DNA of 64,000 bases from Sulfuritalea sp. Its GTDB lineage: Bacteria > Pseudomonadota > Gammaproteobacteria > Burkholderiales > Rhodocyclaceae. Location of the stretch: the NCBI GenBank assembly GCA_016708585.1, contig JADJFK010000016.1:1-64000 (forward strand). Direction: 5' to 3'. Made by a program: the position numbers and the translations under genes. Shown in pieces: positions 50,848-59,959 of this stretch. Each line of letters starts with the position of its first letter. Within the stretch, counting starts at the first letter, position 1. A model generated the notes under the pieces. It was not told the DNA's origin. It worked only from the letters and a program-made list of their open reading frames with translations, and did no database searches.

Positions 50848-52227
50848 ATGGACCAGTCGAACCGCTACGCCGACCTGAGCTTGAAGGAAGAAGACCTGAT
50901 CAAGGGCGGCAGGCACATCCTCGTCGCCTACAAGATGAAGCCCAAGGCCGGCTACGGCTACCTGGAGGCCGCCGCGCACTTCGCCGCCGAGTCCTCGACC
51001 GGCACCAACGTCGAGGTCAGCACCACCGACGATTTCACGCGCGGTGTCGATGCGCTGGTGTACCTGATCGACGAGGCGACCGAGGAAATGCGCATCGCCT
51101 ACCCGATCGACCTGTTCGACCGCAACATCACCGACGGCCGCATGATGCTGGTGTCCTTCCTGACCCTGGTGATCGGCAACAACCAGGGCATGGGCGACAT
51201 CGAGCACGCCAAGATGTACGACTTCTACATGCCCGAGCGCGCGATCCAGCTGTTCGACGGTCCGGCCAAGGACATCTCCGACCTGTGGCGCATCCTCGGC
51301 CGCCCGGTCAAGAACGGCGGCTACATCGCCGGCACCATCATCAAGCCCAAGCTCGGCCTGCGTCCCGAGCCCTTCGCGGCGGCGGCCTACCAGTTCTGGC
51401 TCGGCGGCGATTTCATCAAGAACGACGAACCGCAGGGCAACCAGGTGTTCTGCCCGGCGAAGAAGGTCTATCCGCTGGTCTATGACGCCATGAAGCGCGC
51501 CATGGACGAAACCGGCCAGGCCAAGATCTTCTCCGCCAACATCACCGCCGACGACCACTACGAAATGCTGGCGCGCGCCGACTTCATCCTCGAAACCTTC
51601 GGCCCCGATGCCGACAAGGTGGCCTTCCTGGTCGATGGTTATGTCGGCGGCCCCGGCATGGTCACCACCGCCCGCCGCCAGTACCCCGGCCAGTACCTGC
51701 ACTACCACCGCGCCGGCCACGGCGCCGTCACCTCGCCCTCGGCCAAGCGCGGCTACACCGCCTACGTGCTGGCCAAGATGAGCCGCCTGCAGGGTGCCTC
51801 GGGCATCCATGTCGGCACCATGGGCTTCGGCAAGATGGAAGGCGATGCCGACGACCGCGCCATCGCCTACATCATCGAGCGCGACAGCTACACCGGTCCG
51901 GCCTACCATCAGGAATGGTACGGCATGAAGCCGACCACGCCGATCATCTCCGGCGGCATGAACGCGCTGCGCCTGCCCGGCTTCTTCGAGAACCTCGGCC
52001 ACGGCAACGTGATCAACACCGCCGGTGGCGGCTCCTATGGCCACATCGACAGCCCGGCGGCCGGCGCGATCTCGCTGCGCCAGTCCTACGAGTGCTGGAA
52101 GTCGGGCGCCGATCCGATCGAATTCGCCAGGAGCCACAAGGAATTCGCCCGCGCCTTCGAGTCCTTCCCCAAGGACGCCGACCAGCTGTATCCGGGCTGG
52201 CGCGAAAAGCTCGGCGTGCACAAGTAA
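50848..52227 (+). CDS. cbbM: Form II ribulose-1,5-bisphosphate carboxylase/oxygenase
   Basis: Fixes CO2 onto ribulose bisphosphate. 459 residues, the homomeric form II type. Active-site GTIIKPKLGL, the carbamylated-Lys loop GGDFIKNDEPQGNQ, HYHRAGHGA, and MGFGKMEG (loop 6 region) are all present. C-terminal VNTAGGGSYGHIDSP-like phosphate-binding block (VINTAGGGSYGH). AGGAG lies 7 bases before the ATG. A hairpin follows, then cbbQ and cbbO. Confidence 0.98.
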   Translation: MDQSNRYADLSLKEEDLIKGGRHILVAYKMKPKAGYGYLEAAAHFAAESSTGTNVEVSTTDDFTRGVDALVYLIDEATEEMRIAYPIDLFDRNITDGRMMLVSFLTLVIGNNQGMGDIEHAKMYDFYMPERAIQLFDGPAKDISDLWRILGRPVKNGGYIAGTIIKPKLGLRPEPFAAAAYQFWLGGDFIKNDEPQGNQVFCPAKKVYPLVYDAMKRAMDETGQAKIFSANITADDHYEMLARADFILETFGPDADKVAFLVDGYVGGPGMVTTARRQYPGQYLHYHRAGHGAVTSPSAKRGYTAYVLAKMSRLQGASGIHVGTMGFGKMEGDADDRAIAYIIERDSYTGPAYHQEWYGMKPTTPIISGGMNALRLPGFFENLGHGNVINTAGGGSYGHIDSPAAGAISLRQSYECWKSGADPIEFARSHKEFARAFESFPKDADQLYPGWREKLGVHK

Positions 52228-52248
52228 GCCGCACTCTGGTAGAAACAG

Positions 52249-52270
52249 CCCCGCTGCGGCGGGGTTTTCT
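52249..52270 (+). terminator. Attenuating terminator between cbbM and cbbQ
   Basis: CCCCGC pairs with GCGGGG around TGCG and is followed by TTTTCTT. A moderate intrinsic terminator inside an otherwise continuous gene group; it would keep cbbM message above that of cbbQO. Confidence 0.75.
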
Positions 52271-52307
52271 TGCCCGCCATACCTGACTGTTTTGATCGGA
52301 TAGAGCC

Positions 52308-53111
52308 ATGTCGAACAAGGAGCAATACCTCGTCCGGACGCAACCCTTCTACCAGGCCCAGGGCAGGGAAGTCGAGCTGTACGAGGCCGCCTACGGCGCG
52401 CGCCTGCCGGTGATGCTGAAGGGGCCCACCGGCTGCGGCAAATCGCGCTTCGTCGAGTACATGGCCTGGAAGCTGGGCAAGCCGCTGATCACCGTGGCCT
52501 GCAACGAGGACATGACCGCCTCCGACCTGGTCGGCCGTTACCTGCTCGATGCCAGCGGCACGCGCTGGCTCGACGGCCCGTTGACCACCGCCGCGCGCAT
52601 GGGTGCGATCTGCTATCTCGACGAGATCGTCGAAGCCAGGCAGGACACCACCGTGGTGATCCATCCGCTGACCGACCATCGCCGCGTCCTGCCGCTGGAC
52701 AAGAAGGGCGAGCTGGTCGAGGCGCATGCCGATTTCCAGCTCGTCATCTCCTACAACCCCGGCTACCAGTCGCTGATGAAGGACCTCAAGCAGTCGACCA
52801 AGCAGCGCTTCACCGCCTTCGACTTCGATTACCCCGAGGCGGCACTCGAGACGCAGATCGTGGCGCAGGAATCCGGCCTCGACGCCGCCACCGCCGCGAC
52901 CCTGGTGAAGATCGCGCAGACGGCGCGCAACCTCAAGGGCCACGGCCTCGACGAGGGCATCTCGACGCGCCTCGTCGTTTATGCCGCGACATTGATCAAA
53001 CGCGGCGTTCAGCCTGCGGATGCCTGTCGCATGGCCATGGTGCGACCGATCACCGACGACGCCGACATCCGCGCCACGCTCGATCATGCCGTCGATGCCA
53101 GCTTCGCCTGA
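52308..53111 (+). CDS. cbbQ: CbbQ, MoxR-type AAA+ RuBisCO activase subunit
   Basis: With CbbO it removes inhibitory sugar phosphates from RuBisCO. Walker A LKGPTGCGKSRFVEY (near residue 38-52), Walker B ICYLDEIVEARQDT, sensor region VISYNPGYQSLMKDLKQSTKQRF, and the C-terminal helical lid. 267 residues. A complete repeat copy begins exactly at its stop codon. Confidence 0.96.
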   Translation: MSNKEQYLVRTQPFYQAQGREVELYEAAYGARLPVMLKGPTGCGKSRFVEYMAWKLGKPLITVACNEDMTASDLVGRYLLDASGTRWLDGPLTTAARMGAICYLDEIVEARQDTTVVIHPLTDHRRVLPLDKKGELVEAHADFQLVISYNPGYQSLMKDLKQSTKQRFTAFDFDYPEAALETQIVAQESGLDAATAATLVKIAQTARNLKGHGLDEGISTRLVVYAATLIKRGVQPADACRMAMVRPITDDADIRATLDHAVDASFA

Positions 53112-53135
53112 AAAGTCGGCGCCGGCGACACGGCG
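53111..53135 (+). repeat. Dispersed repeat between cbbQ and cbbO
   Basis: AAAAGTCGGCGCCGGCGACA then CGGCG; its first A is the last base of the cbbQ TGA stop codon. The insertion adds most of the 55-base gap. Confidence 0.85.
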
Positions 53136-53166
53136 ATAAAACGGCGCACCCTGCCAGCGATACCAC

Positions 53167-55494
53167 ATGGCCACGGGCGTGCGACAGGTGCCGGATGCGC
53201 GCAGCCGCAGCTACCCGCATCCCCAGGTGCAGGCCGCCTGGCAGACGCTGGACTGCGGGTTTGCGCCCGTTGCCGATGTCTTCGAAGAGTGCATTTACGC
53301 TGCGCTCGCCAGCTTCAGCAAGCAGCAGCTCGATGCCTATCTCGAAGCGGCGCGCGTCATCGGCAAGCTCGGTCGCGGGCCGGAGCCGCTGCTGGCCTTC
53401 CTCGAGGAGTGGCCGACCGTGGTCGCTGCCGCCAGCGGCGACCAGGAACCCCTGCTGCCGCAGGTAATGGCCGCCATCCGCGTGATGCAGAAGTCGCCCA
53501 ACAGCAAGGCCATCACGCCTTTCCTGCAAACCCTTGCCGCCGTCGCGCGGCGTCTGCAATCGGCGGAGCAGATCGAGGTTTATCTCGACATCGCGCTGAA
53601 CCTGATGACGCGCACCTCGGGTTCGGTGCATGGCCACCACACCACCTTTCCCAGTCCGGGCCTGCCGCATTTCTTCGAGCAGGCGCCGCGCCTGCTGGGT
53701 TTGCTATCCACCGCCGGCCTGCGCAACTGGACCGACTACGGCATCCGCAATTACTCGACGCATCCGGAACGGCAGGAGGAATATTTCCGCCTCGAATCCG
53801 CCGACAGTCGCGCCGTGGTGCAGCGCGAACGCCACGGCACGCTGTTTGCCGACGTCGAACGCAAGCTTGACCTGTACCTGCGAGCCCTGTGGCGGGAGAG
53901 CGAGCAGCTGGTGCCTTACTCGACGGCCTTCGACGAATTGCGCAAGCCGGTTCCCTACTACGACAAGCTCGGCATGCGCGTGCCGGATGTGTTCGACGAT
54001 GTGCGCGGCCCGCGAGGCACGGTCGGCGGCCTCGATCGCTACCGCGCCGTGCTGGCGCACATGGCCGGCCACCGCCGCTGGAGCAGTTCGATCATTGCCG
54101 ACAACTACAGTCCGTTCCAGCGCATGGCGGTGGAGTTCTTCGAGGACTGCCGCATCGAGACGCTGCTGGTGCGCGAGTACCCCGGCCTGCGGCGCATCTT
54201 CCTCGCCCTGCATCCCGTTCCGGGCGAGGCCGACTGCGACCCGGAGACCACCTCCTGCCTGCGCCACCGCCTCGCCATGCTGTCCTATGCGCTGCTCGAT
54301 CCGCAGCACTCCTACACGAATCCGCAACTGATCGAGTTCGCCGCGCGCTTCCACGACACCCTCGGCCAGGGCACCTCCAGCACGCGCGAGATGGCCGACC
54401 TGGCGCTCTCCTACGTCGCGCGCACGCGGCGCCAGAGCGACCAGTTGGCCAGCGTCCATTTCGACAACACGGTGATCGACTACCGCGACGACAACCGCCA
54501 CCTGTGGCAGTACATCGAGGACAGCGACGACGAGGAGTTCTTCGATGATCCCGACCGGCAGAACAGGAAGCCGGCCGAGGTCCGGTCGCTGCCGCCGCGG
54601 CGCTACCCGGAATGGGATGTCGCCAGCCAGAGCTACCGGCCGGACTGGGCCAGCGTCTATGAGGCGCTGCATCCCTCGGGCAATGCCGCGGACATCGACC
54701 GCCTGCTGGAAAAGCACGCGGCGCTGGCAAAGCGGCTGAAGCGCCTGCTCGACCTGCTCAAGCCGCAGGACAAGGTGCGCATCCGCTACCAGGAGGAGGG
54801 CAGCGACCTCGACCTCGACGTGGCGCTGAGTTCGCTGATCGACTACAGGAGCGGCGCCACGCCCGATCCGCGCATCAACATGAGCCATCGCACCGACGGT
54901 CGCAGCATCGACGTCCTGTTGCTGCTCGACCTGTCGGAGTCGCTCAATCAGAAAGTCGGCGCCGGCGGCACGGCGAACGGTCAGACGATCCTGGAACTCA
55001 GCCAGGAAGCCGTGTCGCTGCTGGCCTGGGCCATCGACCACCTCGGCGATGCGTATGCGATCGCGGGCTTCCATTCCAATACCCGCCACGAAGTCCGCTA
55101 CCAGCACATCAAGGGTTTTTCCGAGCGCTGGGACGACACGGTCAAAGCCAGGCTGGCGGCCATGCAGGCGGGTTGGTCCACGCGCATGGGCGCGGCGCTG
55201 CGCCACGCCGGCCACTATCTCGAACACCGCCGTGCCGACAAGAAGATCCTGCTGCTGCTGACCGACGGCGAACCGGCCGACATCGACGTCACCGATCCCG
55301 ACCACCTGCGCAGCGATGCGCGCAAGGCGGTCGAGGAACTGGCCGCCAGGGGCGTGACGACGTTCTGCCTGAGCCTTGATCCAAAAGCCGATGAGTATGT
55401 GCGCGAGATTTTCGGCAAGCGCTGGCGGGTGCTCGACCGCATCGAGCGCCTGCCGGAGACGCTGCCCAGCCTGTACATGGAGCTGACCCGCTGA
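53167..55494 (+). CDS. cbbO: CbbO, von Willebrand factor A-type RuBisCO activase adaptor
   Basis: 775 residues, adaptor of the CbbQ hexamer. The C-terminal VWA domain begins near residue 580, with the MIDAS motif LLLLDLSESLN; THRHEVRYQHIKGFSERWDD-like and LLLLTDGEPADIDV regions follow. A repeat copy (54952-54975) encodes QKVGAGGTANG directly after DLSESLN, in the loop before the first helix, adding about four residues to what I expect of the family. The frame stays open. This places the insert beside the metal-binding site that contacts RuBisCO. Confidence 0.93.
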   Translation: MATGVRQVPDARSRSYPHPQVQAAWQTLDCGFAPVADVFEECIYAALASFSKQQLDAYLEAARVIGKLGRGPEPLLAFLEEWPTVVAAASGDQEPLLPQVMAAIRVMQKSPNSKAITPFLQTLAAVARRLQSAEQIEVYLDIALNLMTRTSGSVHGHHTTFPSPGLPHFFEQAPRLLGLLSTAGLRNWTDYGIRNYSTHPERQEEYFRLESADSRAVVQRERHGTLFADVERKLDLYLRALWRESEQLVPYSTAFDELRKPVPYYDKLGMRVPDVFDDVRGPRGTVGGLDRYRAVLAHMAGHRRWSSSIIADNYSPFQRMAVEFFEDCRIETLLVREYPGLRRIFLALHPVPGEADCDPETTSCLRHRLAMLSYALLDPQHSYTNPQLIEFAARFHDTLGQGTSSTREMADLALSYVARTRRQSDQLASVHFDNTVIDYRDDNRHLWQYIEDSDDEEFFDDPDRQNRKPAEVRSLPPRRYPEWDVASQSYRPDWASVYEALHPSGNAADIDRLLEKHAALAKRLKRLLDLLKPQDKVRIRYQEEGSDLDLDVALSSLIDYRSGATPDPRINMSHRTDGRSIDVLLLLDLSESLNQKVGAGGTANGQTILELSQEAVSLLAWAIDHLGDAYAIAGFHSNTRHEVRYQHIKGFSERWDDTVKARLAAMQAGWSTRMGAALRHAGHYLEHRRADKKILLLLTDGEPADIDVTDPDHLRSDARKAVEELAARGVTTFCLSLDPKADEYVREIFGKRWRVLDRIERLPETLPSLYMELTR
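54952..54975 (+). repeat. Dispersed repeat inside the cbbO VWA domain
   Basis: AAAGTCGGCGCCGGCGGCAC then GGCG, sense orientation, translated as KVGAGGTA directly after the MIDAS sequence DLSESLN. Confidence 0.8.
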
Positions 55495-55541
55495 CCCGCC
55501 TGGCGGGACCCTTGCCGTGTGGCGGGGGCAGAAACAGCGGC

Positions 55542-55578
55542 CTTATTTACAGGATAAGAAAAAGTGAATGGTGCTTAT
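55542..55578 (+). promoter_or_regulatory. Proposed CbbR operator before fbp
   Basis: CTTATTTACAGGATAAG (55542-55558) is a perfect CTTAT-N7-ATAAG dyad and CTTAT recurs at 55574, 32 bases from the first. It lies 96-132 bases before the fbp start, in a 179-base gap that holds no gene. Confidence 0.75.
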
Positions 55579-55673
55579 AGGTCGATCCGATTACATTGTC
55601 CGTCAGACAAACGGGGTTATCCGGGCGGGCAAGTCGCGGCGGATGATCCGGCATAAATCAGGGAGCAGGATCC

Positions 55674-56765
55674 ATGCACCAGGGACGCAAGACACTCACC
55701 CGTTACACCATCGAGCAGGAACACAAGCATCCGGGCGTCTCGGGCGAGTTTTCCAGCCTGCTGAATTCCCTGGCGACCGCCATCAAGATCATCTCCAACC
55801 AGGTCAACAAGGGCGCGCTGGTCGGCGCGCTGGGCAATGCCGGCGGCGATGGGGCGTCGGTCAATGTCCAGGGCGAAGTGCAGAAGAAACTCGACGTCAT
55901 GAGCAACGACGTCATGCTCCAGGAAAACGAGTGGTCCGGCAACTTGAGCGGCATGGCTTCGGAGGAAATGGAAGATGTGTACGTCCTTCCCGCCCATTGC
56001 AAGCGCGGCAAGTACCTGCTGGTCTTCGATCCGCTCGACGGCAGTTCGAACATCGACGTCAACCTGACGGTAGGCACCATCTTTTCCATCCTGCGCGCGC
56101 CGAATCCCGGCCAGGACGCCGTGCTGGAGGACTTCCTGCAGCCCGGCACGCAGCAGGTCTGCGCCGGCCTCGCGCTCTACGGCCCGTCGACCATGCTGGT
56201 GCTGACTACCGGCGACGGGGTCGACGGCTTCACCCTGGACCGCGACATCGGCGCCTTCATCCTGACCCATCCGCAGATGACGATTCCGGAAGACACCCGC
56301 GAGTTCGCCATCAATTCCTCCAACTCGCGCTTCTGGGAACCCCCGGTGCAGCGTTATGTCGCCGAGTGCCTGGCCGGCCAGACGGGCCCCAGGGGCAGGG
56401 ATTTCAACATGCGCTGGGTCGCCTCGCTGGTGGCCGAAGCCTTTCGCATCCTGACCCGCGGCGGCATCTTCATGTACCCGAAGGACAGCAAGGACGCCAC
56501 CAGGCCGGGCCGCCTGCGCCTGCTCTACGAGGCCAATCCGATCTCCTTCATCATCGAGCAGGCGGGGGGCAAGTCGACCACCGGCCGCGAACGCGTGATG
56601 GAAATGAAGCCGACGGAACTGCACCAGCGGGTGCCGCTGATCTTCGGTTCGAAGAACGAAGTCGAACGGGTCACCGCCTACCATGCCGACTATGCCAGCG
56701 GCAAGGAGCCGGATACCTTCAATTCGCCCTTGTTTTCGACCCGCTCGCTGTTCAGAACCCAGTAG
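55674..56765 (+). CDS. fbp: Fructose-1,6-bisphosphatase class I
   Basis: Hydrolyses fructose 1,6-bisphosphate to fructose 6-phosphate for gluconeogenesis and the Calvin cycle. 363 residues. Metal-site VFDPLDGSSNIDVNLTVGTIFSIL (near residue 115-138), the substrate loop NSSNSRFWEPPVQRYVAE, and the C-terminal RIRLLYEANPISFIIEQAGGKSTTGRERVME-like block. Start MHQGRKTLTRYTIEQEH, with AGGAG-like GGGAGCAGGA upstream. Confidence 0.96.
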   Translation: MHQGRKTLTRYTIEQEHKHPGVSGEFSSLLNSLATAIKIISNQVNKGALVGALGNAGGDGASVNVQGEVQKKLDVMSNDVMLQENEWSGNLSGMASEEMEDVYVLPAHCKRGKYLLVFDPLDGSSNIDVNLTVGTIFSILRAPNPGQDAVLEDFLQPGTQQVCAGLALYGPSTMLVLTTGDGVDGFTLDRDIGAFILTHPQMTIPEDTREFAINSSNSRFWEPPVQRYVAECLAGQTGPRGRDFNMRWVASLVAEAFRILTRGGIFMYPKDSKDATRPGRLRLLYEANPISFIIEQAGGKSTTGRERVMEMKPTELHQRVPLIFGSKNEVERVTAYHADYASGKEPDTFNSPLFSTRSLFRTQ

Positions 56766-56937
56766 GACCCTAACTTTCATGACAGTGATTTACATGTGAA
56801 ACTTAAAGGCGAAGAGGCGCCCCACGGCCGCGGCTTTGCACAGAGGGGGGGGTGCGAACGCCTCCCCCGGGGCGACGTGCGCTGACTATCACCAGTCGCT
56901 CCGAACGAGTTATTTCACGTTAAGCCAGGAGACCCCC
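56766..56937 (+). promoter_or_regulatory. fbp-prk spacer
   Basis: 172 bases without a gene. It holds AT-rich blocks near 56770-56810 and GTTATTTCACGTTAAG at 56909-56924, a weaker relative of the CbbR dyad (GTTAT-N6-TTAAG). An eight-G run (56845-56852) and CCCCCGGGG nearby are unusual for a regulatory gap. No clear terminator is seen. Confidence 0.4.
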
Positions 56938-57810
56938 ATGTCGGTCAAGCATCCCATCGTCGCCATCACCGGATCTTCCGGCGCCGGCACCTCCACGGTC
57001 ACCAAGTCCTTCGACCTCGTATTCCGTCGCGAGAAACTCAAGGCGGCCATCGTCGAGGGCGATTCCTTCCATCGCTACGACCGCAAGGCGATGAAAGCCG
57101 CGGCGGAAGAGGCGCGACTGGCCGGCAACAACCATTTCAGCCACTTCGGTCCGGAAGCCAACCTGCTCGAGGAACTGGCCGGCCTGTTCAAGACTTATGG
57201 CGAGACCGGCCAGGGCAAGGTCAGGAAGTATCTGCATAACGCCGAAGAGGCGGCTCCCTACGGTCAGCAGTCGGGCGAGTTCACGCCCTGGGAAGACATC
57301 CCGGCCGGCACCGACCTGATGTTCTATGAGGGCCTGCACGGCGCCGCGGTCACCGACAAGGTGAATGTCGCCAACCACGCCGACCTGCTGGTCGGCGTGG
57401 TGCCGACGGTCAACCTCGAATGGATCCAGAAACTGCACCGCGACAAGAACCAGCGCGGCTATTCGACCGAGGCCGTGGTGGACACCATCCTGCGCCGCAT
57501 GCCGGATTACATCAACTACATCACGCCGCAGTTCTCGCGCACCCATATCAATTTCCAGCGCGTGCCTACGGTAGACACCTCCAATCCCTTCATCGCCCGC
57601 GACATCCCGACGGCGGACGAGAGTTTCGTCGTGATCCGCTTCGCCAATCCCAAGGGCATCGACTTCCCCTACCTGCTGTCGATGATCCACGATTCCTTCA
57701 TGTCGCGGCCCAACATCATCGTTGTGCCCGGCGGCAAGATGGAACTGGCCATGCAGCTGATCTTCACGCCGCTGATCCTGCGCATGATGGAAAACCGCAA
57801 GCGGGCCTGA
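56938..57810 (+). CDS. prk: Phosphoribulokinase
   Basis: Makes ribulose 1,5-bisphosphate, the RuBisCO substrate. Class I bacterial (octameric, 290-residue) type. P-loop ITGSSGAGTSTVTK (residues 9-22), EGDSFHRYDRK, and FYEGLHGAAV. The C-terminal VVPGGKMELAMQLIFTPLILRMMENR is typical. CCAGGAG precedes the ATG. Followed by tkt 112 bases on. Confidence 0.97.
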   Translation: MSVKHPIVAITGSSGAGTSTVTKSFDLVFRREKLKAAIVEGDSFHRYDRKAMKAAAEEARLAGNNHFSHFGPEANLLEELAGLFKTYGETGQGKVRKYLHNAEEAAPYGQQSGEFTPWEDIPAGTDLMFYEGLHGAAVTDKVNVANHADLLVGVVPTVNLEWIQKLHRDKNQRGYSTEAVVDTILRRMPDYINYITPQFSRTHINFQRVPTVDTSNPFIARDIPTADESFVVIRFANPKGIDFPYLLSMIHDSFMSRPNIIVVPGGKMELAMQLIFTPLILRMMENRKRA

Positions 57811-57922
57811 CCCCAAGCGAATCAAGCACCTGGCTAGCCTGCTAGCGCGATCCGCCCGGTTTCGCCGATAATACCGGGCTACCCGGACGGAACCCGTTCC
57901 GTCCTTTCAAATTCGAGCTGCC

Positions 57923-59938
57923 ATGACCAATCTGTCCGCCGTTGCACCCGCCTCCGTGGGTTCCAATCTTTCCAACGCCATCCGCGCCCTCGCCATGGAC
58001 GGGGTGCAGAAGGCCAACTCCGGCCATCCCGGCGCACCGATGGGCATGGCCGAGATCGCCGAAGTGCTGTGGAACCGCCACCTGCGCCACAATCCGGCCA
58101 ATCCCAAGTGGGCCGATCGCGACCGCTTCGTGCTGTCCAACGGCCATGGCTCGATGCTGCTTTATTCGTTGCTGCACCTGACCGGCTACGACCTGTCGAT
58201 CGACGACCTGAAGAACTTCCGCCAGCTGCACAGCAAGACCCCGGGCCACCCGGAGTACGGCTACGCACCCGGCGTCGAGACCACCACCGGCCCGCTCGGC
58301 CAGGGCATCACCAACGCCGTCGGCATGGCCATGGCCGAGAAGCTGCTGGCCGCGGAGTTCAACAAGCCGGGCCACGAGATCGTCGACCACCGCACCTGGG
58401 TCTTCCTCGGCGACGGCTGCCTGATGGAAGGCATTTCGCACGAGGCCTGCGCGCTGGCCGGCACCTGGGGCCTGGGCAAGCTGGTCGCCTTCTGGGACGA
58501 CAATGGCATTTCCATCGACGGCCACGTCGAGGGCTGGTTCACCGACAACACGCCGAAGCGCTTCGAGGCCTACGGCTGGCATGTGGTGCCGAACGTCAAC
58601 GGCCATGATCCGGCGGCCATCCATGCCGCCGTCGAAGCCGCCAGGGCCGTTACCGACAGGCCCTCGCTGATCTGCTGCAAGACGGTGATCGGCCTCGGTT
58701 CGCCGAACAAGGCCGGCACGCATGACGTGCATGGCGCGCCGCTGGGCGATGCCGAAATCGCCGCCGCCCGCGCCCACATCGGCTGGGCGCATGCCCCGTT
58801 CGAGATCCCGCAGGATGTGTATGCCGGTTGGGATGCGAAGAAGCAGGGCGCCGAACGCGAGGCCGACTGGAACAACAAGTTCGCCTCATACGCCAAGGCC
58901 TTCCCGGCCGAAGCGGCCGAGTTCAAGCGCCGCATGGCCGGGGAGCTGCCGGCGAACTGGCCCGCGCATGCGAAGCAGGCGATCGAGACGGCCAACGCCA
59001 AGGCCGAAACCGTCGCCACGCGCAAGGCCTCGCAGATCGCCATCAACGCATTGGCCCCGGCGCTACCCGAGTTCCTCGGCGGCTCTGCCGACCTGACCGG
59101 TTCCAACCTGACCAACTGGTCGGGCTGCAAGGCGGTTTCCGGCAAGAGCACCGGCAATTACATTTCCTACGGCGTGCGCGAGTTCGGCATGGCGGCGATC
59201 ATGAACGGCATGGCGCTGCACGGCGGACTGTTGCCCTTCGGCGGCACCTTCCTGATGTTCTCCGAATACTCGCGCAATGCCCTGCGCATGGCGGCGCTGA
59301 TGAAGCAGCGCGTGATCCACGTATTCACGCACGATTCGATCGGCCTCGGCGAAGACGGCCCGACCCACCAGCCGGTGGAGCAGACCGCCACGCTGCGCAT
59401 GATTCCCAACATGGATGTCTGGCGTCCCTGCGACACGGTGGAAACCCTGGTGGCCTGGACTTCGGCCGTGGAAAAGCTCACCGGCCCGACTTCGCTGTGC
59501 CTGTCGCGGCAGAACCTGCCCTTCGTCGCCCGCGACGCGGCGACCATCGCCAATGTCGCGCGCGGCGGCTACGTGATTTCGGAGGCCAAGGGCGGCAAGC
59601 CCAAGGCGGTGATCATCGCCACCGGCTCCGAAGTCGATGTCGCGCTCAAGGCCCAGGCGGCGATGGAAGCCGAGATCCCGGTGCGCGTGGTGTCGATGCC
59701 CAGCACCAATGTCTTCGACCGCCAGGACGCGGGCTATCGTGATTCGGTGCTGCCGCGCGGCGTGCCGCGCGTGGCCATCGAGGCCGGCGTCAGCGACGGC
59801 TGGTACAAGTATGTCGGCGTGGACGGCGTCGTCATCGGCCTCGACCGCTTCGGCGAATCCGCCCCCGCCGGACAATTGTTCAAGGAATTCGGCTTCACGG
59901 CGGGCAACGTCGTGAAGGCAGTGGAAAAGCTCATTTAA
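57923..59938 (+). CDS. tkt: Transketolase
   Basis: TPP-dependent two-carbon transfer between sugar phosphates in the Calvin and pentose phosphate pathways. 671 residues. N-terminal NAIRALAMDGVQKANSGHPGAPMGMAEIAEVLW, TPP-binding GDGCLMEGISHEAC..AFWDDNGISIDG, and the second-domain HDSIGLGEDGPTHQPVEQ. Full length. Followed by gap 21 bases on. Confidence 0.97.
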   Translation: MTNLSAVAPASVGSNLSNAIRALAMDGVQKANSGHPGAPMGMAEIAEVLWNRHLRHNPANPKWADRDRFVLSNGHGSMLLYSLLHLTGYDLSIDDLKNFRQLHSKTPGHPEYGYAPGVETTTGPLGQGITNAVGMAMAEKLLAAEFNKPGHEIVDHRTWVFLGDGCLMEGISHEACALAGTWGLGKLVAFWDDNGISIDGHVEGWFTDNTPKRFEAYGWHVVPNVNGHDPAAIHAAVEAARAVTDRPSLICCKTVIGLGSPNKAGTHDVHGAPLGDAEIAAARAHIGWAHAPFEIPQDVYAGWDAKKQGAEREADWNNKFASYAKAFPAEAAEFKRRMAGELPANWPAHAKQAIETANAKAETVATRKASQIAINALAPALPEFLGGSADLTGSNLTNWSGCKAVSGKSTGNYISYGVREFGMAAIMNGMALHGGLLPFGGTFLMFSEYSRNALRMAALMKQRVIHVFTHDSIGLGEDGPTHQPVEQTATLRMIPNMDVWRPCDTVETLVAWTSAVEKLTGPTSLCLSRQNLPFVARDAATIANVARGGYVISEAKGGKPKAVIIATGSEVDVALKAQAAMEAEIPVRVVSMPSTNVFDRQDAGYRDSVLPRGVPRVAIEAGVSDGWYKYVGVDGVVIGLDRFGESAPAGQLFKEFGFTAGNVVKAVEKLI

Positions 59939-59959
59939 TCACTACTGGAGATCATCCAA

